A DNA stretch of 64,000 nt from Bartonella rochalimae ATCC BAA-1498 (GTDB taxonomy: Bacteria; Pseudomonadota; Alphaproteobacteria; Rhizobiales; Rhizobiaceae), in the NCBI RefSeq assembly GCF_000706645.1, contig NZ_KL407338.1, positions 77,405-141,404 on the forward strand. The letters run 5' to 3'. The notes beneath the pieces are model-generated. The model worked only from the letters and a program-made list of their open reading frames with translations. It was not told the origin of the DNA and searched no databases. Both the position numbers and the translations under genes were made by a program. Below, piece by piece: positions 37,884 through 48,264 of the stretch (position 1 is the first letter of the stretch; each line of letters opens with the position of its first letter).

Positions 37884-40766
37884 TTAATTATAGGTATGAG
37901 AGAAGTGGTTTTGAACAAGAGCAATCAATTCTTCAACAGCAATTGGTTTAGTGACGGTCGTACTTTGAACATACTTACAACCTTCTTGTCGTAAGAAAAT
38001 AGCTTCTTTTTCATTTTCTACGCCTTCTGCTATGATTTGTAAATTAAGATCAGTAGCCATTCTGATAATTGATTTAAGTACAAGTTTTTTCTTATGTGAA
38101 TCGATAGAGATAAGTGAACGATCTAATTTAACCATGTCGAATGGATAACGGACAAGATATGTAAGTGATGAATAACCTGTTCCAAAATTATCTAATGCTA
38201 GATTCATTCCTAGTGCTTTAATCTCTTCAAAAAAATGAGCTGATTGTTCAGGATTTTTTCTTAAAACAAGCTCAGATATTTCTATCATCAATCGTCCTTT
38301 ACTAACCGGATTGCGAAGAAGAGCAGAGCGTATTTGACGTATACAATCAGGATGAATCATTTCTGCACTTGGCAAATTGATAGAGATAAAGAAAGGATGT
38401 TTAGCACATTTTTCTTGTATATTTATAAGATCTACGAGCGCGCGATCAACGATGAATTGTACTAAATCCATAATGAGTTGTTCACTTTCTACGATTTTAA
38501 TAAAATCGTGGATATTTAAATTTCCATGATTGGGGTGTTGCCATTCTACGATTGTTTCAAAACCAATAATGTTTCCATCTGATAAATTAAGAATAGGGTG
38601 ATAGAGGATTTTTATTTCATTACGTTCGATAGCATGATGAATGTCTTTTTTGATATTGTTATGTTCGAGATCTAAAGTACGAAAACTCGGGCGGAAAGGT
38701 TCAATGTGATTACCACCCATTTGTTTTGCATGGATCATTGCTAGTTCACTGTCATTGAAAATATTTTGAGCAGTTGATTTGTTATCACTCCATGTAGCCA
38801 GGCCAATGGATGTGGAAAGCGTTATAGTTTTTTCTTCAAGAGTAATGGGTGCTGAAATTGTTTTGAGCAGATGATTTGCGAACATTGCAATTTTTTTGGG
38901 TTCTGTTTCGCTGAGTAAAATAATTGCAAAACGATCTGCGGAAAGGCGTGATAAGGTGTCTTGCAGGTTAATAAGGCGGCTTAAACGACGTGCAATTATC
39001 AAGAGGACTGTGTCCCCAACCGCTATACCTAGTTTATGATTAATTTGACGAAAATTATCAAAATCAATCATAAAAATTGTTGGTTTAATTTTTATATTTG
39101 CTTTAGCTAAAGAGCTATAATTTTGTAATCTATCGAGGAAAATTTGTTGGTTAGGAAGACCGGTTAAGCTGTCATGAATTGCATCGTGTAGTAAACGTTC
39201 TTCGGCTTTTTTGTGATTGGTAATATTGAGAATGCTTCCGATAACACGGGTAATTTTTCCGTCTTTTTGTATAGCTGGGCGTGCACGGAGAGAAAACCAA
39301 TGATAATGACCACCACCGGAGGAGATCCGAAAAATCTGATCAATCCGTCCTGTTTTATTTTCAAGAATGATATTTAAAACAGCCTGAAAGCGTTCGCGAT
39401 CATCATAATGCAAGGCTAAAATCCAGTCGTTCATAGTACCGTTGAGTTTGCGGGCGTGCTTACCAAAAAGGCTTGTCATATCTGGGTGAACAACAATCCG
39501 GTCACGCTCGACATTCCAGTCCCAAATAATACTTCCAGCTCCTCTAGCTGCCAGAACTTGTCGTTCGAGATCGGAAAAAATGCCCTCATGGAAAGCATCA
39601 TTAGAAAACGTTTGTTGCATGACAAGAAAGCTGATAAGAAGAACAATCAGCACCAGTCCTCCAGCTAGAGCTTGTGGAACAATATCATTATCTAAATATC
39701 CTATTATGCATGCATAAGCTTCAAGAGACCAAAAGCTAATTAACAACCATGTTGGAATAAGCATGATTGCACGGTCATATTTACGGATTGAAAAATAGCT
39801 GATCAATATAATACCAAGTATGGTTGTAAGTCCAAATGATAAGCGAGCAATTCCAGCTGCTCTAGTAGGATCATAAATAGCAAATGCTCCTAGTCCGCAG
39901 AAAGATATAATCCATATAATTGCACCATAGCTAAAGTGATAATGCCAACGATTAAGGCAAAGATAAGTAAACAGAAAAGTAAAGAGTGTTGCAGCAAGTG
40001 CAACTTCTGTACCAGCACGCCAAATTGGTTCTGTTATTGGTGTAATTGCAAAGAGTTTATTCCAAAAATTGAAATCAATACCAATGTAAAAAAGAACAGC
40101 CCAAGCAACAGCAGCTGTTGCAGGGAAAAGACTTGTTCCACGAACGACAAATAAAATAGTTAATAGGAGCGCTAAAAGTCCTGATATACCAAGAAGAATG
40201 CCATGATAAAGTGTATAAGAATTAATGGTATCTTTGTAAGCTTCAGGTTGCCATAAGTAGATCTGTGGTAGATTTTTAGAGCTTAATTCTGCAACAAATG
40301 TAATCACAGTGTTAGGATTAAGAGTGATACGAAAAATATCTGCATTTGCATTCGTTTGACGATCAAGAGAAAAACCTGCACTTGGAGTTATAGATTGGAT
40401 CCGTACTGATCCAAGATCCGGCCAAAGAAAACCTGAATGAGCCATACGATAATGGGGAACAACAATTAGACGGTCAATTTGTTCATCTGTTGGATTTGCA
40501 AGGGAAAATACTGCCCAGTTTCCAGAAAAATTTTCACTTTTTGCTTGTACTTCAATACGCCATATAATACCATCTGGCCCTGGTGCTGTGCTGGTTTGGA
40601 AGATAGGGTTATTGGTGTGATGAATTTCAATAGCTTTGGACAAATCAAGAGCTATATCCTGAGGAGAAATTTTGATTGGTTCGATTGCTTGTACTGATGA
40701 AAGGCATACAAAAAGACTAATGATTATGACAAGAACGGTATTGATTATTTTACCAAAACTCTTCAC
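37884..40766 (-). CDS. large membrane GGDEF/EAL protein, GGDEF degenerate
   Basis: 960 residues from GTG 40766. Signal-like N-terminus, a periplasmic domain to about 180, roughly seven membrane helices (185-390), a PAS-like domain (about 405-515), GGDEF (about 525-690) and EAL (about 705-950). The GGDEF active site reads SADRF (609-613), so cyclase activity is unlikely. In EAL the Glu of FETIVEW (737), Asn797, Glu829, Asp859, Lys880, Glu914 and Gln934 are kept. The second Asp of the DDFG motif is Asn (LDNFGTGYSS), so phosphodiesterase activity is uncertain. Probably a c-di-GMP sensor or weak hydrolase. Confidence 0.88.
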   Translation of the reverse strand: MKSFGKIINTVLVIIISLFVCLSSVQAIEPIKISPQDIALDLSKAIEIHHTNNPIFQTSTAPGPDGIIWRIEVQAKSENFSGNWAVFSLANPTDEQIDRLIVVPHYRMAHSGFLWPDLGSVRIQSITPSAGFSLDRQTNANADIFRITLNPNTVITFVAELSSKNLPQIYLWQPEAYKDTINSYTLYHGILLGISGLLALLLTILFVVRGTSLFPATAAVAWAVLFYIGIDFNFWNKLFAITPITEPIWRAGTEVALAATLFTFLFTYLCLNRWHYHFSYGAIIWIISFCGLGAFAIYDPTRAAGIARLSFGLTTILGIILISYFSIRKYDRAIMLIPTWLLISFWSLEAYACIIGYLDNDIVPQALAGGLVLIVLLISFLVMQQTFSNDAFHEGIFSDLERQVLAARGAGSIIWDWNVERDRIVVHPDMTSLFGKHARKLNGTMNDWILALHYDDRERFQAVLNIILENKTGRIDQIFRISSGGGHYHWFSLRARPAIQKDGKITRVIGSILNITNHKKAEERLLHDAIHDSLTGLPNQQIFLDRLQNYSSLAKANIKIKPTIFMIDFDNFRQINHKLGIAVGDTVLLIIARRLSRLINLQDTLSRLSADRFAIILLSETEPKKIAMFANHLLKTISAPITLEEKTITLSTSIGLATWSDNKSTAQNIFNDSELAMIHAKQMGGNHIEPFRPSFRTLDLEHNNIKKDIHHAIERNEIKILYHPILNLSDGNIIGFETIVEWQHPNHGNLNIHDFIKIVESEQLIMDLVQFIVDRALVDLINIQEKCAKHPFFISINLPSAEMIHPDCIRQIRSALLRNPVSKGRLMIEISELVLRKNPEQSAHFFEEIKALGMNLALDNFGTGYSSLTYLVRYPFDMVKLDRSLISIDSHKKKLVLKSIIRMATDLNLQIIAEGVENEKEAIFLRQEGCKYVQSTTVTKPIAVEELIALVQNHFSHTYN

Positions 40767-41235
40767 GTTGCCTCACTCTCAGTATTTGAAGCTCTTGAAT
40801 TTCAAACGAGACTTTCGAGAAAATTCTTCCACTTGATTAGTTGTTATTTTTATTTAGTTGTTATTTTTATAAAGAGCGGTTGTCATTATTCTTTTGAAAA
40901 AATCATACAGATTTTATACAAAAAATAGATCAGATATCTGCTCGTACTAATGAGTCTCAAAATTAACGGAATTTTGTCCTTTTTAAAAGGAAAAATTCAG
41001 CTATTTAACCATTTATTATTAGATTTTACGCAATATACTCTTGTTGGTTAAGTTATCTATGTGGAGTATTCATTAGCCAGTTTTGCTCGCTTTTTTGATA
41101 AAACTTATTTAATCTAATAAGAAAATTTTTTGTGATAATTTTCATTAAAGATATGTGGGGATAGGGTTTTAAAGTAATTTGTGCATATCAAATTATCATT
41201 TTATCTAATTTATGAAGGTGTATTCTTTATTTCTT
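40767..41235. other. intergenic, no gene seen
   Basis: About 470 bases between the M16 protease stop and the GGDEF/EAL gene start. Related genomes often carry an acetyltransferase gene here; I found no such trace. Confidence 0.35.
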
Positions 41236-42519
41236 TTAGAGAAGAGAGTTCATATTAGGTGAAAGAGTTGATACTAAATCGTTAAAATTCATGAGCGGTT
41301 CAATAGGTCCAACAGCTGCTAAAGTTGGCTTAGAATTGATAAAAAGATGTTTAGCTAGATCAGTGAGTTGTTCTAAGGTAATAAGTTCTACACATTCAGT
41401 CATTTCAGAGATTGGAATTGGTCTACCATAAAGGAGCATTTGGCGAGCGATAAGATGTGCTTGACTAGATGGATTTTCTTGTGACATTGTAAGATTAGCG
41501 CGATATTGTGCCTGCGCTCGTTGAAGTTCATTTATATGAATATTTTTGCTTATTTTATAGAGCTCATCAAGAGTAACTGGTAGAAGTGTTTCTAATCCTT
41601 CTTGTCCGGTAGCAGCATGAAGACCGAAGAGCCCAGTATCTGAAAATCCCCAATGGAAAGCATAAATAGAATAGCATAATCCGCGTTTTTCTCTTATTTC
41701 TTGGAATAAGCGTGATGACATACCGCCTCCAAGAATGATTGAAAGAATCTGAGCCGCATAAAAATCATGCGCATGATATGGGCGTCCTTCAAAACCAAGT
41801 ACAACTTGCGTATCCATTAGATCACGATATTCGCGAAAGTCACCACCGGTATAATTAGCAAGATTAACTAAAGGAGCTGTTGAATGGGGTTGGAAAGTGC
41901 TAAGACAACTTTCCACTTGGCGCAAAAAACTTTCATGTTCTACAGATCCTGCAGCAACTACGATCATGCGGTCTGCACTATATTGTTGTTTCATAAAATT
42001 GTGAAGATCAGCTGATGTAAATGATTGAACCGTTTTCTGTGTTCCTAAAATAGAACGACCAAGAGATTGATGACGAAAGGCGGTTTCAGTAAAATAGTCA
42101 AAAACGATATCATCAGGAACATCACAAGTAGCGCCAATTTCTTGGAAAACGACTTGTTTTTCACGTTCTAATTCATCTTCGTCAAATTTTGAACATGTCA
42201 TAATATCGGCTAGAATATCAATAGCAAGGGGAATATCTTTTTTAAGAACACGTGCAAAATAGGCAGTTGTTTCAATACTTGTGGTAGCATTGATCTCTCC
42301 ACCAACATCTTCAATATCAGTTGCGATTTGAAAAGCTGTACGGTTTTCTGTTCCTTTGAAAGCCATATGTTCAAGTAGATGCGCAATGCCATGTTGTGTA
42401 AAGGTTTCGTTACGTGAACCAACTTTAACCCATATTCCAAGCGCTACACTTTCAATTTGTGGCATTTTATGTGTGGCGATAGTCAAACCATTACTGAGGC
42501 GGCTGATATCTACACCCAT
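41236..42519 (-). CDS. M16-family zinc peptidase (processing-protease type)
   Basis: 427 residues, pitrilysin/MPP-beta type. The inverted zinc motif HLLEH lies in THE GIAHLLEHMAFKGTEN block (about 43-58), with the downstream Glu in ELEREKQVVFQEI. The second half (from about 220) is the inactive M16_C repeat with GGGMSSRLFQEIREKRGLCYS. No signal peptide, so it is probably cytosolic. The ATG 42519 has GGAG upstream. In Rhizobiales this gene follows thrC; here the thrC relic lies upstream. Confidence 0.9.
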   Translation of the reverse strand: MGVDISRLSNGLTIATHKMPQIESVALGIWVKVGSRNETFTQHGIAHLLEHMAFKGTENRTAFQIATDIEDVGGEINATTSIETTAYFARVLKKDIPLAIDILADIMTCSKFDEDELEREKQVVFQEIGATCDVPDDIVFDYFTETAFRHQSLGRSILGTQKTVQSFTSADLHNFMKQQYSADRMIVVAAGSVEHESFLRQVESCLSTFQPHSTAPLVNLANYTGGDFREYRDLMDTQVVLGFEGRPYHAHDFYAAQILSIILGGGMSSRLFQEIREKRGLCYSIYAFHWGFSDTGLFGLHAATGQEGLETLLPVTLDELYKISKNIHINELQRAQAQYRANLTMSQENPSSQAHLIARQMLLYGRPIPISEMTECVELITLEQLTDLAKHLFINSKPTLAAVGPIEPLMNFNDLVSTLSPNMNSLL

Positions 42520-42754
42520 GTATTATTACTCCATTTAATCAACCAAATACACAATATAACGGCATTGGAATGTTTTTGCCTTAAATAAATGCAGCTAGCT
42601 ATAATAAGATGCACGCGATTTTAAAGAAAATAGTCTTTTACTATTTTTTCCATTATTAGCAATGATTTGTAAAGTGCCTTCCATAATTTATGAGATTTTC
42701 TAGAAAAATTAGTCATGGTAGATGAATAAGACTAACGTAATATTAGATGATTGA

Positions 42755-43190
42755 GGAATGTGAGCGGTAGTAAGAGTAATCATCATGAAAGATATGTGAT
42801 TATTTATTGTGATGAGCGATTTTGAGTGCAATTTCTGTATGTAGATTAGTGAGATAACCGCTGTCTTGAGACACGCTATCAATTATCAGGTAGTTTTGTG
42901 AATATGATTTGTTTTGTTAAAGGATAGAGAAAAATATTTTTGAGTCATTTTTTATTATTTTGGAAACGGCTTAATTCAAGATTGCAATATCAATAATCTT
43001 GGAAGTCTAAATTAATTTAAATTTTTGGCTTTCAAGTTGATAGATGTTCAAAATTAGAAAAAAATCAATTTTCATCGATATAGAGAATGATATTATATTA
43101 CTTATAGGTGTTTTTCATAGATGCTATTGATCACTATTCATGCAAGGATATTAATAATGTTCATTGCAATGATTAATTCCTCTATGAATT
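42755..43190 (-). pseudogene. thrC: decayed threonine synthase gene (C-terminal third)
   Basis: On the minus strand, upstream of the M16 gene, four blocks appear in ThrC order, each in an open or once-interrupted frame. They are LIIAMNIINILA then SIYEK (43111-43182), FFSNFEHL (43041-43088), DSGYLTNLHTEIALKIA (within 42800-42904) and ITLTTAHIPQ (42755-42786). They match, from memory, the ThrC stretches LIIATN-ND-IL, SSNFERLLF, GYL-DPHTA-A and TAHPAKFP. Stops and frame changes separate them, so the gene is dead. The N-terminal two thirds, including the PLP Lys region, are not visible. Confidence 0.7.
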
Positions 43191-43380
43191 ATTCGTATCA
43201 ATTTATCTTTTATTTTGATAGTTTTCATTTTTTAGTTTGTATGACTTTACCCTTTTATGATGATAGGATGCTCTTAAATTTTACGACTAGATCCTAGTTT
43301 TTAATAGTAATTCTTAAATTTTTTAGTCAAAAATTACTGAGAGAGTATATGAGCTAATATATGTTGGAGATATCTTTTTA
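43191..43380. other. rest of the spacer upstream of the thrC relic
   Basis: About 190 AT-rich bases up to the HAD gene stop. I could not place further ThrC blocks here. With 42520-42754 it completes an 860-base gap with no functional gene. Confidence 0.4.
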
Positions 43381-44076
43381 TTATTGTGAATCTTTCCATA
43401 TTTTCATTGCTTCTAAGGTTTCCGGTAAATGCGCATGTTTTGTAATAACCGTTTCAGCGCCAGCTTCTATAAGAGCATTAGAGTGGCCAAGATAACTGTG
43501 GGAGCCTCCAGTAAAGCCGATAACACGCATTCCTGCAGAAGTAGCAGCGTGTACACCATGAATAGAATCTTCTACAACAATAGTATTTTCTGGTTGTACA
43601 CGTAATTCTTGTGCTGCAAAGAGAAAGACATCAGGTGCAGGTTTTGGTTTTTTTGTTCCAACTTCGGGTGCAGAAAATATTTTGTTATCAAAAAAGTGAT
43701 AGAGTTTAACAGTGTTAAGCATATCTTTTATATCTGCACTCCTTGCATTTGAGCAAATACAATACGGATAATGAGGTTTAATAATTTCTATTACCTCTTT
43801 GACACCATTAATAATACGTAATTCAGTTTTCATTTGTATGCGAAACAGATGTGCCATTCTATCTATGAAATTAGCAGAAATTGGTTTTTTAATTTCTTGT
43901 TCAACTTTTTTTAGAATGTCTTGAAAAATAAGTCCTGAATAGCGTTCGCTTAGTTCTTCGGGTGATATTTTATATCCGATTTCTTTAAGCAATTGTGATC
44001 CAATTTTTGCTACAAGATATTCAGAATCTACTAAAACTCCATCACAATCAAAAATAATAAGATCAATTTGTAGCAT
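43381..44076 (-). CDS. HAD-superfamily hydrolase (phosphoglycolate phosphatase-like, GPH/YieH group)
   Basis: 231 residues. HAD motif I is IIFDCDGVLVDSE (nucleophile and acid Asp at 9 and 11), motif II is CSNA, motif III KKPKPAPDVFLFAA, and motif IV VVEDSIHGVHAA. A helical cap lies between I and II. This is the class of phosphoglycolate phosphatase, beta-phosphoglucomutase and YieH; the substrate cannot be read from sequence. The ATG follows AAGGA. It is divergent from ccrM. Confidence 0.85.
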   Translation of the reverse strand: MLQIDLIIFDCDGVLVDSEYLVAKIGSQLLKEIGYKISPEELSERYSGLIFQDILKKVEQEIKKPISANFIDRMAHLFRIQMKTELRIINGVKEVIEIIKPHYPYCICSNARSADIKDMLNTVKLYHFFDNKIFSAPEVGTKKPKPAPDVFLFAAQELRVQPENTIVVEDSIHGVHAATSAGMRVIGFTGGSHSYLGHSNALIEAGAETVITKHAHLPETLEAMKIWKDSQ

Positions 44077-44341
44077 AAGATATTCCTTATTATAATGCGC
44101 TTAAGAATTTTCATAAAATGATATTGAAAGGCTTTCGTTTTATAAAGATATATTTTGAAAGATTGTTTTCATTAGTTTGATAATATGAACAATATAATAC
44201 AAAGGAGTAAAATAAAGATTTATCAATATTAAATTATTTTTCTTGCATTGAATAAAATAAATTTAAATTAGCTTAACGATACGTTTACTCTATTTTGTGA
44301 AGATAGACGACGATTAGATTAATTAATCATTTTAATTATAG

Positions 44342-45508
<1,167 letters not shown>

Positions 45509-45574
45509 GTTGCATTGATGTTAATCGTGGATAAAGTATTAGTGTAGTCAATTCTTATTTGGCAGAGGGAGAAG

Positions 45575-46633
45575 TTATTTGAATTTAAAAGGAGAAGAAA
45601 TAGCTATAGCAATGGCTTTTTTCATAACGGTAGGAAGTGCTTCTTCGGTAAGATGATGGATATCGCACCACCAACCATTTTTAAGTTTTATTCCGCGAAT
45701 ATTATCTGCACAGTAGACGTTAAGTTTTAAAGAAAAATGAGTAAAAATATGCGTAATTTCTCCCTTAAGTTTCCAATTAGCCGAACAAGGGGCATTTTGC
45801 AGTCCATTTTCTTCATTTATTCCAATGTTATTAGGAATTTGGGTCATGCCGTTGAGTAATTTTGTATGCTGTCGTTTTTCTAAGTAAATTTGTTTATTTT
45901 CATTGAGTATTACAAAAGCAGCACCAGTTTTTAAAGGGCGTTCTTTTTTAGGTGCTTTTACTGGAAAAGCTTCTGCTGCCTGCATTTTCATTGCTGTGCA
46001 CAAATTTTGAAGAGGGCAGAGTAAGCAAGACGGCTTACGGGGCGTGCAAATTGTTGAACCTAAATCCATCATAGCTTGAGCAAAATCACCAGGACGTTTT
46101 ACATCTGTAATTTCTAGTGTTTTTTCTTTAATTTCAGATTTTGCTTTAGGCAATATTGAAGTAATGGCAAATAAGCGTGTTATAATACGTTCGACATTAC
46201 TATCAACGACAGCTACAGGATGACCAAAGGCAATTGCAGCAATAGCTGCTGCAGTATAGTCTCCAATACCCGGTAAAGTGCGTAATATTTCTACTGACTG
46301 TGGAAATTTACCTCTATGATTTTTAACAAGTTGAGTAGCACAATTTTTAAGATTGCGTGCACGTGAATAATAACCAAGACCCGCCCATGCTTTCATGATA
46401 TCATCTTGTGATGCTTGTGATAAAGAGAAGAGATCAGGCCAAAGTTTTAGAAATTTTTTAAAGTAAGGTTTAACAGCTTCAACTGTTGTTTGTTGGAGCA
46501 TGATTTCAGATAACCAAATTTGATAAGGATCAGGGTAAATGCCTTTTATTTGTTTTGTAGGGGGCGTACGCCATGGTAAATGGCGATAATTTTGATCATA
46601 CCAAGAAAGGAGAAGTGAAGAAATTTCATACAT
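45575..46633 (-). CDS. mutY: adenine DNA glycosylase
   Basis: MutY removes adenine mispaired with 8-oxoguanine. The 352 residues show the catalytic Glu in SEIMLQQTTVEAV, the helix-hairpin-helix LPGIGDYTAAAIAAIAFG followed by the catalytic Asp in VVDSNVERI, and the [4Fe-4S] ligands in CTPRKPSCLLCPLQNLC. A C-terminal NUDIX-like domain (from about 225) recognises 8-oxoguanine. The ATG is at 46633. It is divergent from dciA. Confidence 0.95.
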   Translation of the reverse strand: MYEISSLLLSWYDQNYRHLPWRTPPTKQIKGIYPDPYQIWLSEIMLQQTTVEAVKPYFKKFLKLWPDLFSLSQASQDDIMKAWAGLGYYSRARNLKNCATQLVKNHRGKFPQSVEILRTLPGIGDYTAAAIAAIAFGHPVAVVDSNVERIITRLFAITSILPKAKSEIKEKTLEITDVKRPGDFAQAMMDLGSTICTPRKPSCLLCPLQNLCTAMKMQAAEAFPVKAPKKERPLKTGAAFVILNENKQIYLEKRQHTKLLNGMTQIPNNIGINEENGLQNAPCSANWKLKGEITHIFTHFSLKLNVYCADNIRGIKLKNGWWCDIHHLTEEALPTVMKKAIAIAISSPFKFK

Positions 46634-46834
46634 CGTTGTTTTTAATCATAAACAAGTCTAAAATACAAAAAAAGCGTATATTTTGCAATTTATAGTTTGT
46701 TTTTAATGATTAATGATAAAAATTCTAGTTCATTACATGGAGTTTCTTAAGGTGTATTTGTGATTAATTTTTAAAGTAGTGGTTTTAAATGTCGAAAAGA
46801 AAATGATTGTGATTTAATAATAGTCTAGGATGGA

Positions 46835-47329
46835 ATGCGCAAAAAAACACAAAAATACCATTTTTATTCTCTTTCTGAAATGGTATCTGAAATGCTTGAT
46901 CCGATTTTACGCAAAAGGACAGGACTTAATATAGCGCTCATAGAACATTGGTCACAGATTGTAGGCCAGGATGTTGGCGAACATACAATGCCAATCAAAA
47001 TTATTTGGAAATATCGTGCAGATCAAAATGATACATTTCATCCGGGGACACTTGTGGTTGCCTGTGAAGGATTTACTACGCTAAAGTTAATGCATGAAAC
47101 AGATGAATTGATTCAAAGAATTAATAGTTTCTTTGGATATATTGCTATTGACCGAATCAAAATTGAACAAAAGCAAATATCAGTTTTCACTGATCGTGCG
47201 GAAGTAGAATTATTTCCAGATGAAAAAAATCAAAGACGCTTAAAAAAAATGCTTGAAGAGATTGAAGATAAAAGCTTACATCAATCACTTTATAAACTTG
47301 GATGTTGCATTTTTATGGAAAAAAAATAA
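46835..47329 (+). CDS. DciA-family protein (DUF721)
   Basis: 164 residues. The conserved N-terminal DUF721 region (YHFYSLSEMVSEMLDP, RTGLNIALIEHWSQIVG, GTLVVACEGFTTLKLMHETDEL) resembles DciA, which loads the replicative helicase DnaB in bacteria lacking DnaC. It stands between mutY and a DsbA-like gene, a conserved rhizobial order. AGGA precedes the ATG at 46835. It overlaps the extended upstream frame of the next gene, not its likely start. Confidence 0.8.
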   Translation: MRKKTQKYHFYSLSEMVSEMLDPILRKRTGLNIALIEHWSQIVGQDVGEHTMPIKIIWKYRADQNDTFHPGTLVVACEGFTTLKLMHETDELIQRINSFFGYIAIDRIKIEQKQISVFTDRAEVELFPDEKNQRRLKKMLEEIEDKSLHQSLYKLGCCIFMEKK

Positions 47330-47418
47330 TAAAGAAGGAAAAGCGTGTTATATTTCTTTCCCTTAATGAAGAGGTATTAAATTTTTATTTGTTGAAGTCA
47401 AACAGAAAAGTGTTATTT

Positions 47419-48069
47419 ATGATTAATTATCGTTTCATCGTATCTTTCGTAGTCATTTTTATTTGGGGTATAACTGCACAGGTCTGTGCAACAACAACTT
47501 TAGTGAGTAAAGCTAAGCCAGTAGCAACTGTTGATATGGTTGAGCTCCTTAAATCAGGTAAAGTTAAAGATAAAGTTGAGGGTGAAGATAATGCTCCTGT
47601 GACTATTATTGAATATGCTTCACTTACATGCGCTTTTTGTGCTGATTTTTACAATGTTATACTTCCTGAACTTCGTAAAAAATACATCAAAACAGGTAAA
47701 GTAAAACTTATTTTTCGCGATTTTGCTTACGATCCTCGGGCGACAGCGGGTTTTATGTTGGCTAGGTGTGCTCCAGAAGAGCGTTATTTTCCTTTGATAG
47801 AAGTTTTGTTTCAAAAACAATCCGAGTGGGTTATTGCACCAGATGCTTTAGAGCCATTGAAAAAAATTGCCTTTATGGCCGGTTTTAACGATGAAAGCTT
47901 TAATGCATGTTTAAAAAATCAATCTATTTTAAATGAAGTGAATGCATCTTTTGAACGTGGAAAAGAGCTTGGTGTTACAGCAACGCCAACCTTCTTTATT
48001 AACGGTAAAAAGTATGAAGGTGCTATGTCAACGGAAGATTTCTTTTCAGTAATTGATAGTTTTCTTTAA
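47419..48069 (+). CDS. DsbA-like periplasmic thiol oxidoreductase
   Basis: About 216 residues from ATG 47419; the open frame reaches back to 47302 but overlaps dciA. A signal peptide (IVSFVVIFIWGITAQVCA) precedes a thioredoxin-fold domain with the redox pair SLTCAFCADFY (CxxC), a helical insert and the cis-Pro region GVTATPTFFING. This is the DsbA/DsbG-like group common in Rhizobiales downstream of mutY-dciA. It should oxidise or isomerise disulfides in the periplasm. The ribosome site is weak. Confidence 0.88.
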   Translation: MINYRFIVSFVVIFIWGITAQVCATTTLVSKAKPVATVDMVELLKSGKVKDKVEGEDNAPVTIIEYASLTCAFCADFYNVILPELRKKYIKTGKVKLIFRDFAYDPRATAGFMLARCAPEERYFPLIEVLFQKQSEWVIAPDALEPLKKIAFMAGFNDESFNACLKNQSILNEVNASFERGKELGVTATPTFFINGKKYEGAMSTEDFFSVIDSFL

Positions 48070-48264
48070 CAACAGACATTGTTTCCGAAAATGAAGATTG
48101 GTAATTATGATTGTTGGTCTTCTTGTTGGAGGAGAATGCTTTCATACCTTACTATAAGGCAGTATTTTATTTGGCTTCGTTAATTTTAAAATCGAAAGGC
48201 TATTTTTAATGATTAGCTTCGGTCAAGTAATATTGTAATACTGATAATTGAGCGGATTTGTACG

